Source: Roseomonas sp.
GTDB taxonomy: Bacteria; Pseudomonadota; Alphaproteobacteria; Acetobacterales; Acetobacteraceae
Direction of reading: 5' to 3'
DNA: 64,000 bases
NCBI GenBank assembly: GCA_031180725.1
Contig: JAPSLO010000015.1
Span: 1-64,000 of the forward strand
The notes under the pieces are model-generated. The model searched no databases, was not told the origin of the DNA, and was given only the letters and a program-made list of their open reading frames with translations. This document shows positions 35,539 through 43,650 of this stretch, piece after piece; positions within the stretch are counted from its first letter, which is position 1, and each line of letters begins with the position of its first letter. A program made the translations under genes and the position numbers.

Positions 35539-35852
35539 GCTTGTTGCCTCACCTGGGGCTGCGCGGCGCCTTCCTGGATGCGCAGCAGCTCCCGGTAGAT
35601 CGCCTCGCCGATGCCCAGTCCGTCGCTGCGTGCCAGGTCGCGCGCGATGGCGTCCACCATCATGGGGCGCCACTGGGCCTCGCCGGTGCCGCCGCCGAAG
35701 GGGCCGCCCGTAGGAAGGCTGGCGAAGACCGGTTGGAAGAAGGCGGAGATGGCCTGGGCCTCGATCTCGCCGGCCAGTTGGCGCAGGCGCTGGGCGTGCG
35801 CGGGCGTCACGGTCTGGGCCAGGGATCCGGTGGGAAAGGTGGTGGCGGTCAT
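35535..35852 (-). CDS. Rod-binding protein (FlgJ N-terminal-like / CheL)
   Basis: 105 residues. LAGEIEAQAISAFFQPVFAS and WRPMMVDAIARDLARSDGLGIGEAIYRELLR match the rod-binding domain of FlgJ. No muramidase domain follows, as usual in alphaproteobacteria, where this short form caps rod assembly. It overlaps flgI upstream and the FlgN-like gene downstream by four bases each. Confidence 0.82.
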   Translation of the reverse strand: MTATTFPTGSLAQTVTPAHAQRLRQLAGEIEAQAISAFFQPVFASLPTGGPFGGGTGEAQWRPMMVDAIARDLARSDGLGIGEAIYRELLRIQEGAAQPQVRQQA

Positions 35853-36982
35853 CGCACCTCCAGCTCCGCCTGCAATGCGCCGGCGGCCTTGATGGTCTGC
35901 AGGATGGTGATCAGGTCGCGCGGGCCGACGCCCAGGCTGTTCAGCCCGCGCACCAGGTCTTCCAGCGTCACGCCGCCGCGCAGGATGCCCATGCGGCGTT
36001 CCGCCTGGTCGTCCACTTCGACATTGGTACGCGGGGTAACCACCGTCTCGCCGTTGGACAGGGCGTTGGGCTGGCTGACCTGCGGGGATTCGGTGATGCG
36101 GATGGTCAGGTTGCCCTGCGCGATGGCGACCGTGGAGACGCGGACATCCGCGCCCATCACGATGGTGCCGCTGGCGTCCTCGATCACCACGCGGGCGACC
36201 TGGTCGGGCGTGACGCGAAGCTGTTCGACCTGCGCCAGGAAGCTGATCGGCTCCCGCCCCGCCAGGCTGAGCGCGACGGTGCGCGGATCGGTCGCACTAG
36301 CCACGAAGTTGCCGGCCTGGCGGTTGATGGCGGCGGCGATGCGGCGGGCCGTCGTCAGGTCCGGGTTGCGCAGCGACAGGCGGATGGACTGGCCCTGGGC
36401 GAACTGGAATGGGATCTCGCGTTCCACCGTGGCGCCGTTCGGGATGCGCCCGGCGGTGGGCACGCCGCGCGTCACGCTGGCCGCGGCGCCGCGCGCCACC
36501 AGCCCGCTGACCGCGACCGAGCCCTGGGCCACGGCATAGACTTCGCCATCCGCACCCAGCAGCGGCGTGACCAGCAGCGTGCCGCCCTGCAGGCTGGTGG
36601 CGTCGCCCAGGGTGGAGACTGTGACATCGATGCGGCTGCCGGCGCGGGCAAAGGCGGGCAGGTTGGCGGTGACCACCACGGCGGCGACGTTGCGCGTGTC
36701 CAGCCGGCCTTCCTGATCGCGGGTGTTCACGCCCAGCCGTTCCAGCACGCCGATCAGCGACTGGCGCGTGAAGGCGGCGGTGCGCAGCCGGTCGCCCGTG
36801 CCGTTCAGCCCCACCACCAGCCCGTAGCCCACAAGCTGATTTTCCCGCACGCCTTCCACATCGGCGATGTCCTTGATCCGCACCTCCGCCGCCGCGGCGG
36901 AGGGTTGCACGGAGAAGAGGAGGGCAAGGCAGGTCAGCAGCCGCGTTACTTTCGCCGCGGCCTGCCGGATCGTCATCCTCAT
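35849..36982 (-). CDS. flgI: Flagellar P-ring protein FlgI
   Basis: 377 residues, the normal FlgI length. A signal peptide (MRMTIRQAAAKVTRLLTCLA onward, cut near AAAAE) directs it to the periplasm, where it forms the P ring around the rod. RIKDIADVEGVRENQLVGYG and VVGLNGTGDRL are diagnostic. The start is 36982, with a second ATG two codons later. A near-perfect sigma-54 promoter lies about 95 bp upstream. First gene of a three-gene leftward operon. Confidence 0.95.
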   Translation of the reverse strand: MRMTIRQAAAKVTRLLTCLALLFSVQPSAAAAEVRIKDIADVEGVRENQLVGYGLVVGLNGTGDRLRTAAFTRQSLIGVLERLGVNTRDQEGRLDTRNVAAVVVTANLPAFARAGSRIDVTVSTLGDATSLQGGTLLVTPLLGADGEVYAVAQGSVAVSGLVARGAAASVTRGVPTAGRIPNGATVEREIPFQFAQGQSIRLSLRNPDLTTARRIAAAINRQAGNFVASATDPRTVALSLAGREPISFLAQVEQLRVTPDQVARVVIEDASGTIVMGADVRVSTVAIAQGNLTIRITESPQVSQPNALSNGETVVTPRTNVEVDDQAERRMGILRGGVTLEDLVRGLNSLGVGPRDLITILQTIKAAGALQAELEVR

Positions 36983-37075
36983 CCTCGGGCAAGATTTTGC
37001 TGCCACGCTCTCCTCCGTGCCGCACGGCCCCGATGGGCTCGCTTTCCATTCCGGTCGCCGCGGCACAGGGCACAG

Positions 37076-37092
37076 GGCAATGGGCGTGCCAG
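37076..37092 (-). promoter_or_regulatory. Sigma-54 promoter of flgI operon
   Basis: On the minus strand CTGGCACGCCCATTGCC matches the -24/-12 consensus TGGCACG-N4-TTGC exactly. It lies 94 bp upstream of the flgI start in the flgI/fliX divergent gap, downstream of an array of CGGCA/TGCCG half-sites. Predicted start near 37065. Confidence 0.85.
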
Positions 37093-37111
37093 AGTCGGCG
37101 CCGGCTTTTCG

Positions 37112-37156
37112 CGGCAGGCGCTGCCGCCGGACGGCAGGCTTTGCCGGCCCGCGGCA
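37112..37156. promoter_or_regulatory. Array of five phased CGGCA/TGCCG half-sites (FlbD-like operator)
   Basis: Half-sites start at 37112 (CGGCA), 37122 (TGCCG), 37132 (CGGCA), 37142 (TGCCG) and 37152 (CGGCA): exact 10-bp steps with alternating orientation, giving two full dyads. It sits 20-65 bp upstream of the sigma-54 promoter and 45-90 bp before fliX. The same motif recurs at flgF/fliL and flgB. Confidence 0.7.
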
Positions 37157-37200
37157 GAAGCGGGCCAGGGCGGACGGGGCCGGGCAGGGCAGGGGCAGGG

Positions 37201-37629
37201 ATGGCGGGCGCGATGACGCGGGTGAACGGAATGGGCCTTGGGATAGCGGCGCCGCGGCGCGCGGCGCGTAGCGCGGGCGGCTTCCGCCTGGCGGCGGCCG
37301 AGGACATGCCGGCCGCTGCCCGCGCCGGCGCGAGCGCCGAAGTCGCTTCCCTTCTGGCCTTGCAGGAGCAGTCCGCCCCGAACCCCGCGGTGGTGGAGGA
37401 GCGTGCCGCGCGCCGTGCCCGGCAGACGCTGGAGGAACTGCGCGGGCTGCAACTCGACATGCTGCGCGGCGGCGTGGCGGACCCGGCCCGCCTCGAATCC
37501 CTGGCCCGGCTGGCTGAAGATGCGCCGCATGTCGGCGATCCGACGCTGGCCGAGGCGCTGGCCGAGATCGCCCTGCGCGCCAGGGTTGAACTGGCGCGGC
37601 GTCGTAAGGTGCTTGCGTCAGTCTCATGA
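37201..37629 (+). CDS. fliX: Flagellar assembly regulator FliX
   Basis: 142 residues. The C-terminal part LEELRGLQLDMLRGGVADPA followed by a helical domain rich in LA and RARVELARRR matches FliX, the alphaproteobacterial protein that couples early flagellar assembly to the sigma-54 activator FlbD. It is divergent from flgI, as in other alphaproteobacteria. Start at 37201 or 37213 (MTRVNGMGLG). No flbD in the window. Confidence 0.82.
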   Translation: MAGAMTRVNGMGLGIAAPRRAARSAGGFRLAAAEDMPAAARAGASAEVASLLALQEQSAPNPAVVEERAARRARQTLEELRGLQLDMLRGGVADPARLESLARLAEDAPHVGDPTLAEALAEIALRARVELARRRKVLASVS

Positions 37630-37758
37630 AAACGGGTGCAGATCAGGAACTTGGTCCGTCGCGGGGGCTTGTGTCTGCCCCAGTCTCGCCACTATGGTCC
37701 GCCCGCCTTCGCCGGCCCGGCGCCGGGCCTGGCCGGAGGGGGTTGGGGAAATCGTGCC

Positions 37759-38175
37759 ATGCTCGTGACCTTGCCGCCGGACTACCGACCGTCGTCCGAC
37801 GAAGAGTTCATGAATCCACTCCAGCTGGAGTATTTCCGGCAGAAGCTGCTCCGCTGGCGCGCCGAACTGTTGCGCGAGGCCGGCGAGACGCTGAACAGCC
37901 TGGGCGAGGGCGGAATCTCCGAAGCCGATTTGACCGACCGGGCGAGCGTGGAGACGGACCGCGCCCTGGAACTCCGCACCCGGGACCGGGCGCGCAAGTT
38001 GATTTCCAAGATCGATCAGGCGCTGGAGCGGATCGAGAACGGCACCTACGGCTACTGCGAGGAAACGGGCGAGCCGATCGGGCTGAAGCGCCTGGAGGCC
38101 CGGCCGATCGCCACCTTGTCCATCGAGGCGCAGGAGCGCCATGAGCGGATGGAGCGCATCCACCGGGACGACTGA
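37759..38175 (+). CDS. dksA: RNA polymerase-binding protein DksA
   Basis: 138 residues. A coiled-coil region (QLEYFRQKLLRWRAELLREA) with acidic tip residues (EADLTDRASVETDRALELR) precedes the C-terminal globular part GTYGYCEETGEPIGLKRLEA. Only one of the four usual zinc cysteines is kept, the alphaproteobacterial pattern. It binds RNA polymerase and, with ppGpp, adjusts stringent-response promoters. The ATG at 37759 is used. Confidence 0.92.
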   Translation: MLVTLPPDYRPSSDEEFMNPLQLEYFRQKLLRWRAELLREAGETLNSLGEGGISEADLTDRASVETDRALELRTRDRARKLISKIDQALERIENGTYGYCEETGEPIGLKRLEARPIATLSIEAQERHERMERIHRDD

Positions 38176-38354
38176 CCGGCTTTCCCTTGTCTCGGAACGA
38201 GACGCGGGTTATAGGAATATTGTCAAGATCTCGGCACGGCCTGCTGCGGCAACGCGGCGGGCCGATTTGCATTCGGGAGCAGGAATTCGTCCGAAGCCGG
38301 CGCGGCTGAGGCGGCGACTTTGTGCGTAACCGCGTGGCGGCGACTCGGCGCCTT

Positions 38355-38380
38355 GCCGGCCGGCCCCTCGGGACCGGCCG
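38355..38380. terminator. Hairpin between convergent dksA and debranching gene
   Basis: CCGGCCGG at 38355-38362 and 38373-38380 form a self-complementary stem with a 10-base loop. A smaller GTCTCG/CGAGAC hairpin (38189-38203) is nearer dksA. No T-runs. The rest of 38176-38437 holds nothing recognisable. Confidence 0.4.
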
Positions 38381-38437
38381 GGGAATTTGTCCGAAACCTT
38401 CAAAGCGCCCATGCGGCCGCGACCGCCGGTTGCGGCG

Positions 38438-40663
38438 TCAGTTGATGACGGCCACCTCGATACGCCCGCGCCGGCGCAGCACGGTCAGCGAGACCTCGCC
38501 CCCGTCGTGCCGGTGCAGCACCACATCGATGGAGGCATGACCGAGCCGCAGGTTTTCGATTCGCACCATCTCCAGCCAGGGCGGCAGGACTGGGCGCTGG
38601 AAGCGGATCTGCCGCTGTTCGGGCCGGAAGGTCACGCCCAGCAGTGCCCCCAACACCGCGAAGGCCGAGGCGCTGGCCCAGGCCTGCGGCAGGCAGGCCA
38701 CGGGATAGGCCGTGGGGCCCTGGCCGGGCTGGCGCGGGAAGCCGCAGAACAACTCCGGCAGCCGCTTCATGTCGGTCCAGAGCGCCGCGTCGAACAGCCC
38801 GCCGAGCAGTTGCACCAATGGCTCGCGCAGCCCGTGCCGCGACAGCCCGAGGGCGATCAGCCCGTTGTCGTGCGGCCAAACGGAGCCGTTGTGGTAGCTC
38901 ATCGGGTTGTAGCGCGCCTCGCCCTCCGCGATGGTGCGCACGCCCCAGCCGCAGAAGGATCGCGGCTCCAGCAGCGTCGCCGCCACGCGCGCAGCGCGAT
39001 CGGGCGGCGCGATACCGGTCAGCAGCACATGGCCGGCATTGGAACTGCGCACCCGGCAGGGTCGCTTCGCGCCATCCAGCGCCAGCGCATAGGTGCCGAG
39101 CTCCGGGCACCAGAAGGCCTCGTCGAATCGGCGCCGCAGCGCTTCCGCGCGTGCCTCCAGCGCCTCGGCCCGCGCGCGGCGGCCCAGCGCCCGGGCGATG
39201 CGCGCCCCGCCGAGCCAGGCCGCATGGGCATAGGCCTGCACCTCGACCAGCGCGATGGGTCCCGGGGCCAGGGTGCCATCGGCGTGGAACACCGAGTCCC
39301 AGCTATCCTTCCAGCCCTGGTTGGCCAGACCCTCGGCGGTGCGCCGCCCGTATTCCAGGAAGCCGTCGCCGTCGCGGTCGCCGTCGCGCTCCATCCAGCC
39401 GAGCGCCGCTTCGACATGCGGCCACAACTCCCGCGCAAGTGTCCTGTTGCCGGTGCGCTCCAGATGCGCCGCGGCGAGGACGACGAAGAGGGGCGTGGCA
39501 TCCACCGACCCGTAATAGAGCCCGAAGGGGACCTCCCCGGTGGTGGCCATCTCGCCCCGCCGGGTCTCGTGCATGATCTTGCCGGGCTCGGCATCGCGCG
39601 CCGGATCGGAGGCGGTCGCCTGCCGCGCGGCGAGGTAGCGTAGCACGCTCGCCGCCATCTCGGGGTCCAGCCAGAGGCATTGCAGGGCTGTGATCAGGCT
39701 GTCGCGGCCGAAGGCCGTGCTGAACCAGGGCACGCCGGCATAGGGAATGGGCTCCCCGGTGCCGGTGGTGCAGAGCATCTCGAGGTCGGCGCGGGAACGG
39801 TTCAGCCAGTCGTTGAAGGCCTCGTTGCTCGAATAGATGCGCGCCACTTCCTTGGCGCGGGCCGCGCCCCAGGACCTGTGCCAGGACACCCAGCCATCAA
39901 AGCCCAGATCCGGGCTGGCCGGGGCGGGCGCTTCATCGGCGGCGGTGCGGCCGCAGATGATCGACAGCGTGATGGTGCGCTGCTCGCCCGGTGCCAGGCG
40001 GATTGCGTAGCGTGCGCGGTCCCCGGCCAGCGCATCCGGTGGCGGATCATAGGTGAGGGTGGTGCTGCGCCGCACCTCGTCCAGGCCGCGATAGGCGAAG
40101 GTCGCGACATTGCCGCCCGTGACCTCGGGCGGCAGGGCGGTGCCGCGCCGCGCACGCCGTGCGCCGCGCACCTCGAAGATGTCGGCGAAATCCGCCGCGT
40201 ATTGCAGGCCGAGCTCCACCGCGACGGTCTCGGCGCCGTAGTTGCGGATATGAAGCTGCTCGTGCAGCGCGCCGTCGCCGAGCACGATCACGCGGCGGAT
40301 ATGCACGCGGTCACGCGGCAGGGTGCGGCCATCGGGCAGGGGCAGGTCCGGATTGGTGAGGTCCACCGTCAGGATCGCATTGTCCTCGCTGATGCCCGAG
40401 GAGAGCAGCAGCGGACGCTGCCCGCAGAGGGTGAGCGCGATGCGCGACAGGTGGCGGGTGTCCAGGTGGAACAGCCCCTCCGCCGCCGGGCAGAGCGCCT
40501 GCGCGTCGCCGTAGTGGTCGAGGACGAGGAAGCTGTCCCCGCATTTCAGCGTGCGCGGGCGATAGAGTGCCAGCGCGGTGGCCGCGCTGGCGGAGACGGA
40601 GAAGTGTTCCTCCTCTTCCGAAGGGTGGCTTGGCGGCAGGGCAGCGGTGGTTGCGTCGTCCAT
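38438..40663 (-). CDS. Glycogen-debranching-type amylo-alpha-1,6-glucosidase
   Basis: 741 residues. The N-terminal debranching-enzyme domain (about 25-230, FLVLDHYGDAQALCPAAEGL) and a C-terminal (alpha/alpha)6 glycosidase domain (about 280-690) are present, with VPWFSTAFGRDSLITALQCL, WKDSWDSVFHADG and YHNGSVWPHDNGLIALG as active-site regions. ATG at 40663; a GTG at 40675 would overlap the upstream gene. Paired with a glycosyltransferase, it may process a storage or compatible-solute glycan. Exact bond unknown. Confidence 0.82.
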   Translation of the reverse strand: MDDATTAALPPSHPSEEEEHFSVSASAATALALYRPRTLKCGDSFLVLDHYGDAQALCPAAEGLFHLDTRHLSRIALTLCGQRPLLLSSGISEDNAILTVDLTNPDLPLPDGRTLPRDRVHIRRVIVLGDGALHEQLHIRNYGAETVAVELGLQYAADFADIFEVRGARRARRGTALPPEVTGGNVATFAYRGLDEVRRSTTLTYDPPPDALAGDRARYAIRLAPGEQRTITLSIICGRTAADEAPAPASPDLGFDGWVSWHRSWGAARAKEVARIYSSNEAFNDWLNRSRADLEMLCTTGTGEPIPYAGVPWFSTAFGRDSLITALQCLWLDPEMAASVLRYLAARQATASDPARDAEPGKIMHETRRGEMATTGEVPFGLYYGSVDATPLFVVLAAAHLERTGNRTLARELWPHVEAALGWMERDGDRDGDGFLEYGRRTAEGLANQGWKDSWDSVFHADGTLAPGPIALVEVQAYAHAAWLGGARIARALGRRARAEALEARAEALRRRFDEAFWCPELGTYALALDGAKRPCRVRSSNAGHVLLTGIAPPDRAARVAATLLEPRSFCGWGVRTIAEGEARYNPMSYHNGSVWPHDNGLIALGLSRHGLREPLVQLLGGLFDAALWTDMKRLPELFCGFPRQPGQGPTAYPVACLPQAWASASAFAVLGALLGVTFRPEQRQIRFQRPVLPPWLEMVRIENLRLGHASIDVVLHRHDGGEVSLTVLRRRGRIEVAVIN

Positions 40664-40671
40664 CCCGGGCC

Positions 40672-41724
40672 TCACGCGACACGCAGCACCGGCCGCCCTT
40701 GCGTGGCGGCGATGCGGCGATACAGGGCCAGATAATCCTCCGCCATGCGGCGGGCGGTGAAGCGCCGCTCGAAGGCGGCGCGGACGGCTGAACGATCCAG
40801 CGTGCCGATGCGTTGCACCGCGCCCAGCGCGCCCGTCTCATCCTCCACCACGAAGCCCGTCTCGCCATCCTCCATCACCTCCGGCACCGAGCCGCGGTTG
40901 AAGGCGATCACTGGCGTGCCGCAGGCCATGGCCTCGATCATCACCAGGCCGAAGGGCTCCGGCCACTGGATGGGGAAGAGCAGGGCCATGGCGCCGCCCA
41001 GGAACTCGGCCTTCTGCGCCTCGTCCACCTCGCCCACGAATTCCACGCCGGGCTGGTCCAGCAGCGGGCGCACCACGGCCTCGAAATAGGCGCGGTCGGC
41101 GTTGTCCACCTTGGCCGCGATCCGCAGCGGGATACCCGCGGCACGCGCGATGCGGATTGCAGCATCCGGCCCCTTCTCAGGCGAGATCCGGCCGAGGAAG
41201 GCGAGATAGCCGCGGTCGCGCGGCGAGAAGGGCAGCAGGTTCGGCGGCAGCCCATGCAGCACAGTGCCGGCCCAGTTGGCGAAGGCAAGCGGCCGGCGCT
41301 GCGCATCGGAGATGGAGACGAAGGGCGATTCCGGATGCGCGCGGAACAGCGGCGCGATCTCCGGCAGGTCCAGCCTTCCATGCAGCGTGGTCAGGAAGGG
41401 CACGCCACGGCCGCGCATCAGGGGCAGGTGCAGGTGGTCGATGTGGAAATGCACGATGTCGAAGTCGCGCAGCCGCTCCGTCAGGCGCGAGAGCATCAGG
41501 ACATGCGGCGCCACCGTGTCGCGGATGGAAGCGTCCAGCCGCAGCGCGCGCGACGTCACCGCCTCCAGCCGCGCCGCGGTGCGGCTGTCGCCGCTCGCGA
41601 AGAGGGTCACGTCATGGCCGAGCGCGACGAGTTCCTCGGTCAGATAGGACACGATCCGCTCGGTGCCGCCGTACAGCAGCGGGGGCACGGCCTCGGCCAG
41701 CGGGGCCACCTGGGCGATGCGCAT
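40672..41724 (-). CDS. Glycosyltransferase family 4 protein
   Basis: 350 residues, GT-B fold. MRIAQVAPLAEAVPPLLYGG is the classic start, with GGTERIVSYLTEELVALGHD as the acceptor loop. AFLGRISPEKGPDAAIRIA and WPEPFGLVMIEAMACGTPVI carry the nucleotide-sugar site and E-x7-E motif. The ATG at 41724 is chosen over a Pro/Arg-rich extension. Co-transcribed with the debranching-type gene. Confidence 0.88.
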   Translation of the reverse strand: MRIAQVAPLAEAVPPLLYGGTERIVSYLTEELVALGHDVTLFASGDSRTAARLEAVTSRALRLDASIRDTVAPHVLMLSRLTERLRDFDIVHFHIDHLHLPLMRGRGVPFLTTLHGRLDLPEIAPLFRAHPESPFVSISDAQRRPLAFANWAGTVLHGLPPNLLPFSPRDRGYLAFLGRISPEKGPDAAIRIARAAGIPLRIAAKVDNADRAYFEAVVRPLLDQPGVEFVGEVDEAQKAEFLGGAMALLFPIQWPEPFGLVMIEAMACGTPVIAFNRGSVPEVMEDGETGFVVEDETGALGAVQRIGTLDRSAVRAAFERRFTARRMAEDYLALYRRIAATQGRPVLRVA

Positions 41725-41917
41725 GGATGCAGCTCCGTCTTCTCCGATCCTCCGCGCCGTTGCTCTCGCGGCGGGGTGGCGCGGAAGCCGCCGCCGCGAC
41801 GGGGCGCCATGGCGCCCGGGGCTGGGCCGCGGGCGCCATGGGCCAGGAAGAGGCTGGGCACGCCCCGGCGGTGACGGGGCCTGGGCCGGAAGGGGAATCT
41901 CGGCTTGGTGCAACTCA

Positions 41918-42238
41918 TCACGCAGCGGGCGGCGCGCTCATCAACAGGCCGGCCAGCAGCCGGGCGAGGAGAGCGGCGGCGGCCAGTGCGGCCGCCTCGT
42001 CCCACCCCGTCATCTGCGGCATCAGCACCCGCTCGCCCCGCAGGACCGCGCCGGCGGCGCTGCCCAGCGCCGCCATCCACAGCAGCTCCGCCGCGACCGG
42101 AAGGAAGAGCGGCGGCGGCGCGAAGGAGGCGATGCAAAGGCACAGCGCGCCGATTAGGCCGCAGCTCAGCAGCCTGTTCGGCGTCTCGTCACGCGTGTCG
42201 CGCCACCACCACCAGTCGCGGGGGTCGAAGCCATGCAT
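41918..42238 (-). CDS. Small membrane protein
   Basis: 106 residues from MHGFDPRDWWWWRDTRDET, with a Trp-rich start, then hydrophobic segments LLSCGLIGALCLCIASFA, LPVAAELLWMAALGSAAG and AALLARLLAGLLM. Family not recognised. Between a glycosyltransferase and a heat-shock gene on the same strand. Confidence 0.6.
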   Translation of the reverse strand: MHGFDPRDWWWWRDTRDETPNRLLSCGLIGALCLCIASFAPPPLFLPVAAELLWMAALGSAAGAVLRGERVLMPQMTGWDEAAALAAAALLARLLAGLLMSAPPAA

Positions 42239-42387
42239 GCCTGCCCGTCCCGTCGGGCGGCCGCGGCAGGCCGCGCCGGCGCCTGCCGCCCATGCGGTAG
42301 CCGCCGGGGACCGCGCCGCCAAGCGCGCCCGTCATGCTGTCACCGGTCTCGCAGAAGCGGGGCGGCGTGGCGCCGCCCCTGCGTCGC

Positions 42388-42891
42388 TCAGGCCGCTTCG
42401 CGCGTCCTCTCCGCGGTGCCCTCGATCTGCCGGCGCGGCTCGCTCCGCCCGCCGGAGCTGCTGATCTCGATGCGGCGCGGGCGCATGGCTTCAGGCACTT
42501 CGCGGCGTAGGTCGATGGTCAGCAGGCCGTCGGAGAGGCTGGCACCGACGACTTGGACATGGTCGGCCAGCTCGAAGCGGCGTTCGAAGGCACGGGTGGC
42601 GATGCCGCGATGCAGGATCTGGCGGCTGCCGTCATTGGCGGCGCCGTCGCGGTCGCGACGCTCCCCGGAAATCACCAGCACATTGGGATGGACAGAGACG
42701 TTCAGCTCTTCCTGGCGGAAGCCCGCCACGGCGAGGGTCACGCGGTAGTCGTCCTCGCCGACTTTCTCGATGTCATAAGGCGGGTAATTCTCGAGATGCT
42801 CGACCCGCGTCGCGGCGCGCAGGGCCTCCAGCATGCGGTCGAAGCCGACGCTCGAGCGGAAGAGCGGCGTGAAGTCGAACTCGGTCCTCAT
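42388..42891 (-). CDS. Small heat-shock protein Hsp20 (IbpA-like)
   Basis: 167 residues. The N-terminal LFRSSVGFDRMLEAL and YPPYDIEKVGEDDYRVTLAV lead into the alpha-crystallin domain (about 40-135), ending in LSDGLLTIDLRREVPEAMRP. This is class A IbpA-like, an ATP-independent chaperone holding unfolded proteins. ATG at 42891 follows AAAGGAGG. A putative RpoH-type promoter and a ROSE-like element lie upstream. Confidence 0.93.
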   Translation of the reverse strand: MRTEFDFTPLFRSSVGFDRMLEALRAATRVEHLENYPPYDIEKVGEDDYRVTLAVAGFRQEELNVSVHPNVLVISGERRDRDGAANDGSRQILHRGIATRAFERRFELADHVQVVGASLSDGLLTIDLRREVPEAMRPRRIEISSSGGRSEPRRQIEGTAERTREAA

Positions 42892-42899
42892 CTCCAGGT

Positions 42900-42915
42900 C
42901 CTCCTTTCGAAGCAA
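42900..42915 (-). promoter_or_regulatory. ROSE-like RNA thermometer core at Hsp20 ribosome-binding site
   Basis: On the minus strand UUGCU (42915-42911) can fold back on AAGGAGG (42907-42900) around a CGA loop. The pairing is U-A, U-A, C-G, then a G/G opposition, then U-A: the hallmark of the last hairpin of ROSE elements, which hide the Shine-Dalgarno site at low temperature. Confidence 0.45.
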
Positions 42916-42980
42916 CATGGACACGAGCTATGCCGGCCCTTTGGCCGGCTGCCTGGCCCCGGTTGGGCGCCCGGCGCTTA

Positions 42981-43011
42981 TCTTCTTAGTTCCTGCGCGC
43001 GCGGCTTCAAG
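42981..43011 (-). promoter_or_regulatory. Putative RpoH-type promoter of Hsp20 gene
   Basis: Minus strand CTTGAA (43011-43006), a 15-base spacer and ACTAAGA (42990-42984) resemble alphaproteobacterial heat-shock promoters (CTTG then CYTAT-like). It would start transcription about 80 bases before the gene. The same spacing is seen at 43317-43344. Confidence 0.4.
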
Positions 43012-43014
43012 GCC

Positions 43015-43197
43015 TCACGGTGTCTCGGCCGGCAATTGCGTCAGGCCAAGGACATGCAGTGTCCCCATCACCAGCAGGAACCAGCCGGCGGACAGCGCGA
43101 GCAGGCCGAAGACGGCATCCGGTGCGAGGCGTCCCCGGCGGCGCGCGCGGCCTCCGGTGGGGCGGGGCAAAAGGTTCTGCAGCATCGCCCTGATCAT
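43015..43197 (-). CDS. Small single-span membrane protein
   Basis: 60 residues from MIRAMLQNLLPRPTGG, with a basic stretch (GRARRRGRLAP) then a hydrophobic segment (AVFGLLALSAGWFLLVMGTL). Family not recognised. It sits between two heat-shock genes; the ATG at 43197 follows a plausible GAGGA sequence. Confidence 0.5.
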   Translation of the reverse strand: MIRAMLQNLLPRPTGGRARRRGRLAPDAVFGLLALSAGWFLLVMGTLHVLGLTQLPAETP

Positions 43198-43316
43198 GGC
43201 CACATCCTCATGCAAGCAAGGTGGACACGACGGCAGCCGGACCCATGCGGCATCCGCTGCGGCACATGGATCTAGCGAAACCGCACCGGCGGGCAAGATC
43301 CCGATTGCGCGCCCCT

Positions 43317-43344
43317 CTTGATCCTGCCGGCAACGATCCTAGCT
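43317..43344 (+). promoter_or_regulatory. Putative RpoH-type promoter of second Hsp20 gene
   Basis: CTTGAT (43317-43322), 15 bases, then CCTAGCT (43338-43344), similar in elements and spacing to the promoter of the divergent Hsp20 gene. Predicted leader to the chosen ATG at 43651 is about 300 bases. Confidence 0.4.
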
Positions 43345-43650
43345 CGTTTCGCGTCGGGTGCCCCGCGTGGGGCCCGGCTCCCGGGCGCCGGGCGCGGCGC
43401 CGGGCGTTCCTCGCACCCATGTTGCTCGACTGAGAGGATGTGGCCAGGGAGCGAAATCGAGACGCACCCGCAGGCGCCGGCAGGCGGCCTGCCGACCGCG
43501 GTGCAGGGATGGCGGCCACGGGCCGCCGCGCTTCCCCGCTTGCGGCCATGCCTCCGTTCCGCGCGCCAGCATCGGGGACGCCCGGCGGACAGGCCCATTG
43601 TGCTGACCGGTCCGCGCCCGGGACCTGCAAGCAGATGGAGGAGATGCAGC
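43345..43650 (+). other. Long leader region of second Hsp20 gene
   Basis: No gene chosen here. It contains a GC-rich palindromic stretch (43357-43410), then CATGTTGCTCGACTGAGAGG just before an in-frame ATG at 43438. The stretch resembles the leader of the other Hsp20 gene. The open frame from 43438 to 43650 codes Arg/Pro-rich sequence unlike a protein domain, so the gene start is placed at 43651. Confidence 0.4.

Noticed and set aside
43438-43650. N-terminal extension of the second Hsp20 protein from an in-frame ATG
   Set aside because: The 71 extra residues are Arg/Pro/Ala-rich without domain character, and a GGAGGAG site stands before the ATG at 43651. Kept as an open question in the findings.
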